DNA of 47,975 nucleotides from NCBI GenBank assembly GCA_048549915.1, contig JBLYYE010000006.1, positions 1-47,975 on the forward strand, given 5' to 3'. The position numbers and the translations under genes were made by a program. Each line of letters starts with the position of its first letter. Within the stretch, counting starts at the first letter, position 1. Under the pieces are notes generated by a model. That model did no database searches and had not been told where the DNA came from. It worked only from the letters and a program-made list of their open reading frames with translations. Shown here in pieces: positions 33,596-41,733 of the stretch. The DNA is from LSUCC0057 sp048549915 (GTDB taxonomy: Bacteria; Pseudomonadota; Gammaproteobacteria; Pseudomonadales; Porticoccaceae).

Positions 33596-35577
33596 AACTG
33601 CACCTCACTGTTGGCTGGCGCTGCGACAATTGGCTTTTGGCGACGGTAGCGCTTATCGATAGCCGCTAGAACTCCGCCCAATGCCATCAACAGTGCGCCC
33701 AGCCAGATGCACCGTATCAACGGCTTAACATGCAACCTAACCGCCCACGCTTGACCACTGAGTGGCTCACCGAGAGAGACATACAGATCGCGACCCAGGC
33801 CAGCATCAATATCCGCCTCAGTCATTGTCTGCCCACCGGCAAGATAGGTGCGCTTTTCGGGCATTAGTGTCGATACCGGGCGGCCATCGCGAGTGATATC
33901 AATAGTGCCACGCCAGGCATTGTAGTTTGGCCCAGGCACCCGCTCGATCTTGCGCAGGGAGAATTGGTACCCCATCAGCTCCGAACTATCGCCCGGCGCT
34001 AAACGCACATCGCGCTGTTGGTCATAACTGGTGGTAAAGCCAATCCCCAACACCATGACGCCAATACCAATATGAGCAATGATCATCCCCCAGTAACTTC
34101 CCGAGAGCTTGCCGAGCGCTTGACCGAGGGTTTGGCCGCGCGCGATTTGCGTGCGCAACTTGCCCAGCACATCATCTGCGCTCATAGCGACCACCCAAAC
34201 GGCTAGCAACACAGCGATTGCCGCTCCCCAGTGATAATCGCTGCTGTAGAACCATGGCAGAGCCGCGGCACTTAACAGTGCGACAACCAGCGGCCAGCGA
34301 CTGCGTTGCACCGTTGCAGCACCATCACTGCGTTTCCAGCGCGACTGTGGAGCAAAAGCAACAAACACAGCAAGCAGTGACATCAGCGGCACAAAGAACA
34401 AATTAAAGTACGGAGGCCCCACCGATATCTTGCCAAGTTCTAACACATCTGCCACTAGCGGATAGAGTGTTCCAACTAAAATCATTAATGTCGCAGCAAC
34501 CAGCAGTAGATTGTTGATCAGCAACAGAGATTCTCGCGACCAGCCCGAGTACTCGCCTGCACTCTTCACCAGTGGCCCGCGCACCGCAAACAACAGCAGT
34601 GAGCCACCGACCACTACCCCCAAGAACATCAGGATAAATAGCCCACGTTCTGGATCGCTGGCAAAGGCGTGTACTGAAGTCAGCACCCCAGAGCGGACCA
34701 GGAAGGTTCCGAGCAGGCTTAGTGAGAAAGCGAAAATAGCCAGCAGCAGCGTCCAGCTGCGAAACAGCCCGCGTTTCTCTGACACAGACAAGGAGTGAAC
34801 CAGCGCTGTACCTACCAACCAAGGCATGAATGAGGCGTTTTCTACTGGATCCCAAAACCACCAGCCACCCCAGCCCAGCTCATAGTAGGCCCACCAACTG
34901 CCCAGTGCGATACCGATAGTCAGAAACATCCATGCAATATTGGTCCAAGGCCGCACCCAACGCGCCCAGGCGCTGTCAAACTGGGCCCCCAAGAGCCCGG
35001 CAATAGCGAAAGCAAAGGGCACAGCAAAACCGACATAACCCATGTAAAGCAGAGGCGGATGGATAATCAAGCCAAAGTCTTGCAGCAGCGGGTTGAGGTC
35101 TTTACCTTCGACTGGCGGGAACGGCAGTACTCGCTCAAAAGGGTTGGAGGTCATCAGCAAGAACAGACCAAAACCAACCGCCACCATACCTAACACAGCC
35201 AGTGTGCGAGCCTTTAAAACCAGAGGCAGCGTCTTCGACATTACCGCCACCAACATGGTCCACAGCGATAAGCAGAGTGCCCAGAGCAGAAGAGAGCCCT
35301 CGTGAGCGCCCCAGACCGCACTCACTTTAAAGTGAACGGGCAGCTTGGTATTGGAGTTGTTTGCTGCGTAGAGCACGGAAAAGTCATCTTGCAGAAAAAT
35401 CGTCACCAGCGCTATGAATGACAACAGCATCAGCAGAAACTGCCCTACCGCTAAACTCGAACCCATGCGCATCCAGGCCGACTGCCCTGTATAGCTACCC
35501 ACCATGGGCACCAATGCTTGGAATACCGCTAATACTATGGCCGCGATTAACGCCAAATGCCCCCACTCAGCGATCAT
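33592..35577 (-). CDS. ccmF: Cytochrome c haem lyase subunit CcmF
   Basis: 661 residues, multi-pass membrane protein of the haem-handling family, starting MIAEWGHLALIAAIVLAVF. It contains the tryptophan-rich WWD-type motif GWGGWWFWDPVENASFMPWL, a periplasmic haem-ligand His in GALVHSL-like context, and a large C-terminal periplasmic loop. It ligates haem delivered by CcmE to the CXXCH of apocytochromes. The ATG at 35577 has AGGAG seven bases upstream and overlaps ccmE by 11 bases; an in-frame start 31 codons earlier, wholly inside ccmE, is rejected. Confidence 0.97.
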   Translation of the reverse strand: MIAEWGHLALIAAIVLAVFQALVPMVGSYTGQSAWMRMGSSLAVGQFLLMLLSFIALVTIFLQDDFSVLYAANNSNTKLPVHFKVSAVWGAHEGSLLLWALCLSLWTMLVAVMSKTLPLVLKARTLAVLGMVAVGFGLFLLMTSNPFERVLPFPPVEGKDLNPLLQDFGLIIHPPLLYMGYVGFAVPFAFAIAGLLGAQFDSAWARWVRPWTNIAWMFLTIGIALGSWWAYYELGWGGWWFWDPVENASFMPWLVGTALVHSLSVSEKRGLFRSWTLLLAIFAFSLSLLGTFLVRSGVLTSVHAFASDPERGLFILMFLGVVVGGSLLLFAVRGPLVKSAGEYSGWSRESLLLINNLLLVAATLMILVGTLYPLVADVLELGKISVGPPYFNLFFVPLMSLLAVFVAFAPQSRWKRSDGAATVQRSRWPLVVALLSAAALPWFYSSDYHWGAAIAVLLAVWVVAMSADDVLGKLRTQIARGQTLGQALGKLSGSYWGMIIAHIGIGVMVLGIGFTTSYDQQRDVRLAPGDSSELMGYQFSLRKIERVPGPNYNAWRGTIDITRDGRPVSTLMPEKRTYLAGGQTMTEADIDAGLGRDLYVSLGEPLSGQAWAVRLHVKPLIRCIWLGALLMALGGVLAAIDKRYRRQKPIVAAPANSEVQL

Positions 35578-36091
35578 AACTATTCTCCTGATAAGAGTTC
35601 TCTTCACTGCCTGCAGGGGGCTGGTACTCGCCATTTTCATCGCGCTGCTTATTTGATTCGCGGCGCTCATGCCCTTGTTCCATAGCGTCGGCCACTTCCG
35701 GTGGCATGTAGGTCTCGTCGTGTTTGGCTAATACTTCGCTAGCCACAAGCACACCCTGTTCGTTGAGAGTCCCTGTCGCCACTATAGCTTCACCCTCAGC
35801 AAATAAGTCAGGCAAAATCCCGGTGTATTCAATGCGCACCTCTTCGGCCCCGTCGGTAACATCAAAAGCGACAAACAGAGAATCATCTGCGCGCTCGACA
35901 CTGCCGCGCACTACCATACCGCCGGCGCGCAAGCGCACTCCGGTGGGGGCTTCACCATCAGCTATTTGAATAGGCGTATAAAAGAGATTGATGTTCTCTC
36001 GCAACGCGAATGACATCAGCCCAACCACCACTGATGAGACCACCACGATCAATAAAACCCACTTTAAACGCTGCTTGCGCACTGGATGCAT
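35567..36091 (-). CDS. ccmE: Periplasmic haem chaperone CcmE
   Basis: 174 residues. N-terminal membrane anchor (WVLLIVVVSSVVVGLMSFAL), OB-fold beta barrel, and the haem-attachment His124 with Tyr128 in LAKHDETYMPPEV. Holds haem covalently and passes it to CcmF. The C-terminal ~30 residues are hydrophilic and rich in Glu, Asn and Ser. It stands 33 bases after ccmD. Confidence 0.97.
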   Translation of the reverse strand: MHPVRKQRLKWVLLIVVVSSVVVGLMSFALRENINLFYTPIQIADGEAPTGVRLRAGGMVVRGSVERADDSLFVAFDVTDGAEEVRIEYTGILPDLFAEGEAIVATGTLNEQGVLVASEVLAKHDETYMPPEVADAMEQGHERRESNKQRDENGEYQPPAGSEENSYQENSYDR

Positions 36092-36124
36092 GAGTCCTCT
36101 CCTAAAGTTAAATTCTGTTTAAGG

Positions 36125-36331
36125 CTAGCTGCTAGCGGCACGACGCTTCTGGCGCTGCTGCTCTGCACGAACACCCTCTAACAAACGCTTGCGTCGCTGC
36201 AGCGGCGCCACTATGAGCACCATCATCACCACCAAGGTCACTGCTACCGAAGCCCAGACAAAGGGGCCGTGCCCATCCATCTGCCAAAATTCTGACCAGC
36301 TGTTAAATTGCCAAAACGCAGTTTGTTTCAT
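36125..36331 (-). CDS. ccmD: Haem exporter protein CcmD
   Basis: 68 residues. QMDGHGPFVWASVAVTLVVMMVLIVAP is the CcmD hallmark (GGHG-PYVW) followed by one membrane helix and a basic tail (QRRKRLLEG). Links CcmE to the CcmABC haem-transfer complex. Overlaps ccmC by four bases. Slightly longer at the N-terminus than some homologues. Confidence 0.93.
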   Translation of the reverse strand: MKQTAFWQFNSWSEFWQMDGHGPFVWASVAVTLVVMMVLIVAPLQRRKRLLEGVRAEQQRQKRRAASS

Positions 36332-37080
36332 TTGGACACCTCATCGGAACTAGCTAGATCTACGACCCAGCTACTATTGGCTTCACGTGCGATCACTTCG
36401 GCGCGCATCGACAGCAATAGCGCCACCGCATAAAAGAGATAAAAACCCACCACCATGACTAATAATGGCTGTAGCATCGAGCTGTGCAGGGTGCTCTCAC
36501 CGGTTAATTTAAGCGATGCAGGCTGATGCAAGGTATACCACCAATCTACCGACTTATAGATGATCGGCACATTGACTGTTCCAACTAGGCCCAACAGCGC
36601 TGCAGCTTTAGCACCTAGCTCCTGGCGCTCAAAAGCCTGGTAGAGCGCAATCACCCCAACATAAAGAAAGAGCAAAACCAACATAGAAGTGATGCGCGCA
36701 TCCCAAATCCAATAGGTACCCCAGGTGGGTTTACCCCATACGGCACCGGTAAATAGCGCCACAAACGTTAGCGCAGCACCGATAGTTGCCGCACAGCGCA
36801 TCGCCGTATAGGCCAACTTCATTTTCCAGATCAGACCAATAGCGCCAGCAATAGCCATCAGGTAATAGCCCGCCAAGGCTAAAAACGATGCCGGCACATG
36901 CAGGTAAATTATTCGGTAGCTATTGCCCTGTTTGAAGTCTGCCGGTGCCACGGCCAGCCCCCACACCAATCCGACACCGAGAAATAGCACGGCCGCGCAA
37001 GCTAACCACGGCAACCAGCTGCCAGAGCGCTGATAAAACCATCGCGGCGAACCCCATTGATGAAACCACTGCCATGCCAT
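36328..37080 (-). CDS. ccmC: Haem exporter protein CcmC
   Basis: 250 residues, six membrane segments. Contains YIIYLHVPASFLALAGYYLM-type region, the tryptophan motif GKPTWGTYWIWDARITS and a second conserved His in VDWWYTLHQPASL. Presents haem to CcmE. The stop overlaps the ccmD start by four bases (ATGA). There are 28 bases between ccmB and ccmC. Confidence 0.97.
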   Translation of the reverse strand: MAWQWFHQWGSPRWFYQRSGSWLPWLACAAVLFLGVGLVWGLAVAPADFKQGNSYRIIYLHVPASFLALAGYYLMAIAGAIGLIWKMKLAYTAMRCAATIGAALTFVALFTGAVWGKPTWGTYWIWDARITSMLVLLFLYVGVIALYQAFERQELGAKAAALLGLVGTVNVPIIYKSVDWWYTLHQPASLKLTGESTLHSSMLQPLLVMVVGFYLFYAVALLLSMRAEVIAREANSSWVVDLASSDEVSK

Positions 37081-37108
37081 CGTCTACTCCTCGTCAATCG
37101 TTTAGCCG

Positions 37109-37780
37109 TTATTCGCCAGCGGTGAGTCGCAGCGCGCCAACCACCACCAGAGGGCAGAGCGCCACTGCGACTAATGTGAGCGCAGCAAGAAGCGCCAACG
37201 GCGCCAACCAACTAAATCCCTCAATTGCACGCTGCACAGTCGCCGAGCCAAAAATTATCACCGGCACATAAAGAGGCATAACAATCAGCGTCAACAAGAC
37301 ACCGCTGCGCTGCAGCGAAACTGTCAGTGCCGCTCCCATTGCACCAATAAAACTGAGTGCTAGAGTTCCCACCGCCAGACTTACCATCAACGGCAGCCAA
37401 CCAGCAGCGGGGAGCGCTAAAAGAGTGGCTAGCAGTGGAGCCACTAGCGTCAGTGGCAAGCCAGTGACCAACCAGTGAGCCAGCACTTTGCCGAGCACGC
37501 TGAACAGCATCCCGCCGGGTGCCAACAGCAACTGATCGAGAGAACCATCGCGATAATCCTCGGCAAACAATTGCTCTAGAGAGAGCAGCGTGGCCAGGAG
37601 CGCCATTACCCAAATCATACCTGGCGCCAAGCCGGCGAGCACTTTAGCCTCTGGAGAGACACCCAACGGCACCAAGGCCGCCATCATGATAAAAAACAAC
37701 AGTGGGTTAGTCAGTTCACTGCGGCGCCGTGAGGCGAGTAGCAGCTCGCGGCGCAGGGTGGCGAACGTATCACTGCGCAT
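37109..37780 (-). CDS. ccmB: Haem exporter protein CcmB
   Basis: 223 residues, six hydrophobic segments, with LLLASRRRSELTNPLLFFIM near the N-terminus and LLSLEQLFAEDYRDGSLDQLLL, the FAEDYRDGSLDQL motif being diagnostic. Membrane part of the CcmAB ABC transporter that releases holo-CcmE. Its ATG overlaps the ccmA stop by 11 bases. Confidence 0.96.
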   Translation of the reverse strand: MRSDTFATLRRELLLASRRRSELTNPLLFFIMMAALVPLGVSPEAKVLAGLAPGMIWVMALLATLLSLEQLFAEDYRDGSLDQLLLAPGGMLFSVLGKVLAHWLVTGLPLTLVAPLLATLLALPAAGWLPLMVSLAVGTLALSFIGAMGAALTVSLQRSGVLLTLIVMPLYVPVIIFGSATVQRAIEGFSWLAPLALLAALTLVAVALCPLVVVGALRLTAGE

Positions 37781-38450
37781 TGTCGCATTCCTCGTGCAGA
37801 TCGAGAGTTGTCAGACCCGGCAGTTCAACATCTTGGTGACTGGTAAGAATGATCGCGCCACCCTTGGCAAGGTGCGCTAGCATCCACTTCTCAAGAAGTT
37901 TGACGCCCTTTTTGTCTATCGCAGTAAAGGGCTCATCAAGCAACCAAACTCTGGCGCGACTGAGCAATAACATTGCCAGCGCCACACGGCGCTTTTGACC
38001 GGCAGAAAAAGTGCTGCATGGGAGATCTTCATAACCAGCAAGACCGACCTCTGCCAATGCCGACATAATATTTTGCTGTGAAAAGTGATGGCGACTATCG
38101 ACACAATACTGGAGATTTTCCAACGGTGTCAGCTGACTTTTGACTGCGCTGAGATGACCGAGAAACAACAGTTCACTGCGATAAGCGTGAGCGTTGGTGA
38201 GCACCGGCTTACCGAGATAACTAACAACACCAAACTCGGGAGCCAACAAGCCAGCTGCTAGTCGCAACAGAGAAGTTTTACCTGCGCCGTTTGCCCCTTT
38301 GATTTGCAGTGCTTGACCTGCACTGAGCTGCAGCGAAAGATTAGAAAAAATGGACCGTGAACCACGCTGACAACTGACATCATCAAGGGCCAACAGCGGT
38401 TGCGCAACAGCGGGATAATCCTGCACAAAACTAGGGGACAAATCCGGCAT
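37770..38450 (-). CDS. ccmA: Haem exporter ATP-binding protein CcmA
   Basis: 226 residues. ABC ATPase: Walker A GANGAGKTSLLRLAAGL at ~53-69, signature FSAGQKRRVALAMLLLS, Walker B VWLLDEPFTAID, and switch His in ILTSHQD. Powers release of haem-loaded CcmE. First gene of the ccm operon. No good ribosome binding site precedes the ATG at 38450; a later start is possible because the first ~20 residues are not conserved. Confidence 0.95.
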   Translation of the reverse strand: MPDLSPSFVQDYPAVAQPLLALDDVSCQRGSRSIFSNLSLQLSAGQALQIKGANGAGKTSLLRLAAGLLAPEFGVVSYLGKPVLTNAHAYRSELLFLGHLSAVKSQLTPLENLQYCVDSRHHFSQQNIMSALAEVGLAGYEDLPCSTFSAGQKRRVALAMLLLSRARVWLLDEPFTAIDKKGVKLLEKWMLAHLAKGGAIILTSHQDVELPGLTTLDLHEECDNAQ

Positions 38451-38547
38451 CCATGGTCTATTTCAGGGGCCAACATTATGCCAAAAAAAAATCAAAAAAG
38501 CTTAAATAACCCTGAGAATTTGAGCGCTGCAAATAGATCACTCAAGC

Positions 38548-38736
38548 CTAGTCCATATCGTAGTCATACTCGCCAATCTGACGCCTTAATCGCGATTCTT
38601 CAAGCTTGGCCTCAAGCCTGCGGCGCGCCTCTAAACTGAGCTGCGCACGAGCGCGCTCTGCCGCTGCATTGGATACGTTGCGCTCAACATCGCTCTCTGG
38701 AGTATCGCTACCGGTATCAAAATCTTCTTCGCTCAT
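38548..38736 (-). CDS. Small acidic, charged conserved protein (possibly PA3496-like)
   Basis: 62 residues. Acidic start (MSEEDFDTGSDTPESD), then a helical charged segment RARAQLSLEARRRLEAKLEESRLRRQ, and an acidic end GEYDYDMD. No membrane segment or enzyme motif. The pattern resembles the short PA3496-type proteins of pseudomonads as I remember them; role unknown. It lies 97 bases ahead of ccmA on the same strand. Confidence 0.6.
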   Translation of the reverse strand: MSEEDFDTGSDTPESDVERNVSNAAAERARAQLSLEARRRLEAKLEESRLRRQIGEYDYDMD

Positions 38737-38978
38737 GACTTTTTAACCCCTAATTGCTAAGGCAAAATAGACGAACAGCTAGGCAGTCGTTATTGTGCGA
38801 AAAATAATCCTAACAATGCGAAGGGTCAAGAAAAATAATTGTTTAAAAATCAGTCTATTATAATATTCTTAAGCTGGCTTTTACTAAGAGCTGTCAAATT
38901 GTCGATTAATGAACAAAAATCTTCTAGACGTTATACTAGTCCCATCATTTAACGCCATTTATTTCGCAAAGGATTATT

Positions 38979-39701
38979 ATGTCTTCGGCCACATGTCCCA
39001 ACGGTACAGCGAGCTGTAGAGATTGCCGAATGAATCCGCTGTGCCTCCCTCTCGCTCTGCGAGACGGCGATCTCGCCACGCTGGACGAAAAGATTGAACG
39101 GGGCAAACCCCTACAGCGCAAAGAGAACGTGTTTTTTGTCGGCGACAATTATCGAGGGGTCTATGTGGTGCGCAGCGGTGCAGTGAAGTCCGCTATCACT
39201 AACAGCGACGGCAGTGAGCAAATTACTGGCTTTTACTTGGCTGGTGAGATCTTTGGTTGGGATGGCCTTGCAGAAGGACGCCACACCAATACGGCAACAG
39301 CACTTGAAACCACCGCGATTTGCGCCATTCCCTTAGAAAGAATGGAAGAGCTCAGTGTCACCCTGCCCGATCTTCGCCGCCATTTCATGCAACTGATGAG
39401 CCGTGAAATTGCCGTTGATCAGCAGATGCTAGCGCTGCTGAGTAAAAGTTCTGCAGATCGCCGCTTAGCGGCTTTTTTAGTCTCGCTCTCCAATCGCCTT
39501 GAACGCCAAAAGCTCTCGGCCACCCGCTTCAGGCTACCTATGGCGAGAGCCGAAATAGCCAACTATCTAGGCCTTACTGTAGAGACAGTCAGCCGTGTCT
39601 TTGGGCGATTTCAGGCCCAACAACTTATCGCTGTCGACAAGCGCGATATATCCCTGCTCGCACTCGGCGAACTGCGCGCATTGAGCGAAGAGACGGAGTA
39701 A
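38979..39701 (+). CDS. Anr/Fnr-type oxygen-sensing transcription regulator
   Basis: 240 residues. CRP/FNR family. Cluster cysteines Cys13, Cys16, Cys22 (spacing C-x2-C-x5-C as in E. coli FNR 20/23/29) and Cys115 (in TTAICAIP, equivalent to Cys122) should bind an oxygen-labile [4Fe-4S] cluster. A cyclic-nucleotide-like sensor domain is followed by a dimer helix and the recognition helix RAEIANYLGLTVETVSRVFGRFQ, whose E-x2-SR matches recognition of TTGAT half sites. It activates anaerobic respiration genes. It sits near the ccm operon and seven bases ahead of cca, probably co-transcribed. Called anr in pseudomonads and fnr in enterics. Confidence 0.94.
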   Translation: MSSATCPNGTASCRDCRMNPLCLPLALRDGDLATLDEKIERGKPLQRKENVFFVGDNYRGVYVVRSGAVKSAITNSDGSEQITGFYLAGEIFGWDGLAEGRHTNTATALETTAICAIPLERMEELSVTLPDLRRHFMQLMSREIAVDQQMLALLSKSSADRRLAAFLVSLSNRLERQKLSATRFRLPMARAEIANYLGLTVETVSRVFGRFQAQQLIAVDKRDISLLALGELRALSEETE

Positions 39702-39707
39702 CGGTCA

Positions 39708-40856
39708 GTGCCTGAACTCAGCTCACTGCAGCGATTCAGAGTTGGAGGCGCCGTGCGCGACCGGTTACTCGGTTACCCAAGCAATGAAATTGATTGGGTA
39801 GTGGTCGGGGCAACTCCTGAACAAATGATCTCTGCTGGGCTGACTCCAGTGGGGCGCGACTTTCCGGTATTTATCGACCCAGACAGTGGTGATGAGTATG
39901 CTCTGGCGCGCACAGAACGCAAACACGGGCACGGTTATCACGGCTTTCAATTTTATACCTCACCTGATGTCACTCTTGAACAAGATCTGCAACGCCGCGA
40001 TCTCACTGTTAATGCCATAGCAGAAGATCACCAAGGAAACCTCATAGACCCCTGCAACGGTTTAGAGGACCTTGAGCAGCGAGTATTGCGACATATATCA
40101 TCAGCGTTTTGTGAAGATCCGTTGCGGGTTTTACGGGTGGCAAGGTTTGCCGCACGCTACCATCACCTCAATTTTAGAGTCGCTGCAGAAACGCGCGCCC
40201 TGATGGCGGATATAAGTAGCAGTGGCGAGCTTGAGCACATCTCTGCAGAACGGGTCTGGCGCGAGACAGAGCGAGCGCTGGGCGAGCGCGATGGCGCTAT
40301 CTACTTTGCACTGTTAGTCGAGTGTGGCGCTGCGCAAAAGCTCTTTGCAGAAATCTGCACTGCTGCTTTTCAGCAACAGAATCTACTGACAGCGTTAGAA
40401 GGTGCCGACAACTTGCGCTTGAATGCGCAAGAAAAATTTGCAGTGCTAGCCTGTGGTGCTTGCGGCGACCAGCCCAGGCAACTGGCCAACCAGATTGAAA
40501 CACTCTGCAGACGCTTGCGCACACCCAACAAAACCCGCCAACTGGCGCTGCAGCTGTGCCGCTATGGCGAGGCGCTACGCGCTCCGCGAAAATTTTCGCC
40601 AGATCATCTGCTGGCAGCACTGCAGGGCAGCGGAGCCGCTAAATCTGCACTGCACCTGGCTCAACTACTCGACTGTTTGGCTGCATTGCCCAAACCACCA
40701 AGTGCCACTGAAAGCGCTTGGCTGGTGCGCTGCCAGCTAGAACTCAGCACGGTTTCAATTGCCGATGTTGTTGCCGCTGGGGCTAGCGGGCAAGAGATTG
40801 GAGAGACACTTCAGCGCCGTCAGATTGAACTGATTGAAAGACTAATCAGCAGTTAA
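39708..40856 (+). CDS. cca: CCA-adding tRNA nucleotidyltransferase
   Basis: 382 residues (E. coli 412). Adds the CCA end to tRNA. The head matches E. coli closely: FRVGGAVRDRLLGYP, VGRDFPVFIDP, ALARTERKHGHGY, QDLQRRDLTVNAIA, EDPLRVLRVARFAARY and LEHISAERVWRETE. Two oddities: the first metal-binding aspartate of DxD is replaced (Glu27-Ile-Asp29), and the HD phosphohydrolase domain has lost its histidine-aspartate site: where E. coli has LCHDLGKG followed by His-rich segments, this protein has LACGACGDQPRQ and a deletion. Start GTG at 39708. Convergent with folK with five bases between stops. Confidence 0.93.
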   Translation: MPELSSLQRFRVGGAVRDRLLGYPSNEIDWVVVGATPEQMISAGLTPVGRDFPVFIDPDSGDEYALARTERKHGHGYHGFQFYTSPDVTLEQDLQRRDLTVNAIAEDHQGNLIDPCNGLEDLEQRVLRHISSAFCEDPLRVLRVARFAARYHHLNFRVAAETRALMADISSSGELEHISAERVWRETERALGERDGAIYFALLVECGAAQKLFAEICTAAFQQQNLLTALEGADNLRLNAQEKFAVLACGACGDQPRQLANQIETLCRRLRTPNKTRQLALQLCRYGEALRAPRKFSPDHLLAALQGSGAAKSALHLAQLLDCLAALPKPPSATESAWLVRCQLELSTVSIADVVAAGASGQEIGETLQRRQIELIERLISS

Positions 40857-40861
40857 CCCTC

Positions 40862-41377
40862 TCACTCAGGCACTGGCAGAGTGCGTGTGTGCCAGCGAAA
40901 TTTAACCGCGCGCAAGGGTTGGCTGGCATGGTCGTACCCCTGCCAAAGCTGCTGATAACTTTGACCGACTGCAGGGTGAATCTCATCACCCGCGATATCA
41001 GCTAAAGGCTTTAAGACATAGGCATTGAAAAGGATCTCTTCACGCGGCAGAGTAATTCCCGAAAACACTCCACAACAGTTGTCACAGGTGAGGATATCAA
41101 TATCCAGTGTGCGCCCAGAAAACTTTTCCCCGCTGCGCACGCGGCCATTATCTGCCTCTATCTGCTTTAGTTGCGCAGCTAGCTCTGCCAGCGCCGTCTG
41201 GGTTTCAATGCCGACAACATTGTTCAAAAAAGGGGCTCCGGCAAACCCGACAGAGGCACTTTCGTACATCGGCGACAGCATTAACTCACCGTAATTTTCT
41301 TGCAGTGCATCAAGTGCAGCCGTTAAATTTAAATAGCGGTTTATATTGCTACCCAGCGAGAGATAATAACGGCTCAT
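40862..41377 (-). CDS. folK: 6-hydroxymethyl-7,8-dihydropterin pyrophosphokinase
   Basis: 171 residues. Transfers pyrophosphate from ATP to hydroxymethyldihydropterin in folate synthesis. LSLGSNINRYLNLTAAL at the start, PFLNNVVGIET, and the metal-binding GRTLDIDILTCDN, with PREEILFNAYVLKPLADIAG. Start overlaps the folB stop by one base (TGATG). Confidence 0.94.
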   Translation of the reverse strand: MSRYYLSLGSNINRYLNLTAALDALQENYGELMLSPMYESASVGFAGAPFLNNVVGIETQTALAELAAQLKQIEADNGRVRSGEKFSGRTLDIDILTCDNCCGVFSGITLPREEILFNAYVLKPLADIAGDEIHPAVGQSYQQLWQGYDHASQPLRAVKFRWHTRTLPVPE

Positions 41378-41733
41378 CAGCTGCGCTCGCCGCGCTCGAT
41401 GATCAAACCGACGTCATCGGCGGCGCGCAGTGCACCTGGCTTGCTCAAGCGCAGCCGCAACCACTGCACAGAAAACTCTTCGCGGATAATGGCGGCGACT
41501 TTTTCAGCCATGGTCTCGACGAGTAAAAATTCACTGTCGCCGACAAATTGCTGCACGCGTTTAGAGATCGATTTATAGTTCAGAGCAAAAGCGATATCGT
41601 CTGTTTTTGCTGCAGGGCGAATATCTGTGGACATTTCTAAATCAATACTGACACGCTGTTTTACCTCGCGCTCCCAATCGAAGATTCCGATGATGCAGTC
41701 AATTTGTAGATTTTTAATATAAACAATATCCAT
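41377..41733 (-). CDS. folB: Dihydroneopterin aldolase
   Basis: 118 residues. IKNLQIDCIIGIFDWEREVKQRVSIDLEM, DDIAFALNYKSISKRVQQFV, and EFLLVETMAEKVAAII with the active-site Glu; ends VRVRLSKPGALR-like (RLRLSKPGALRAADDVG). Converts dihydroneopterin to hydroxymethyldihydropterin for FolK. Start overlaps the tsaD stop by one base, giving a tsaD-folB-folK operon. In Pseudomonas, plsY stands between tsaD and folB; it is absent here. Confidence 0.95.
   Translation of the reverse strand: MDIVYIKNLQIDCIIGIFDWEREVKQRVSIDLEMSTDIRPAAKTDDIAFALNYKSISKRVQQFVGDSEFLLVETMAEKVAAIIREEFSVQWLRLRLSKPGALRAADDVGLIIERGERS

Noticed and set aside
38899..38912. Possible FNR box upstream of the anr/fnr gene (TTGTC-gatt-AATGA)
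   Set aside because: Only about half of the TTGAT/ATCAA positions match, and the centre is at about -38.5 from the best -10 (TATACT at 38932), not the usual -41.5. Not enough to call a site.
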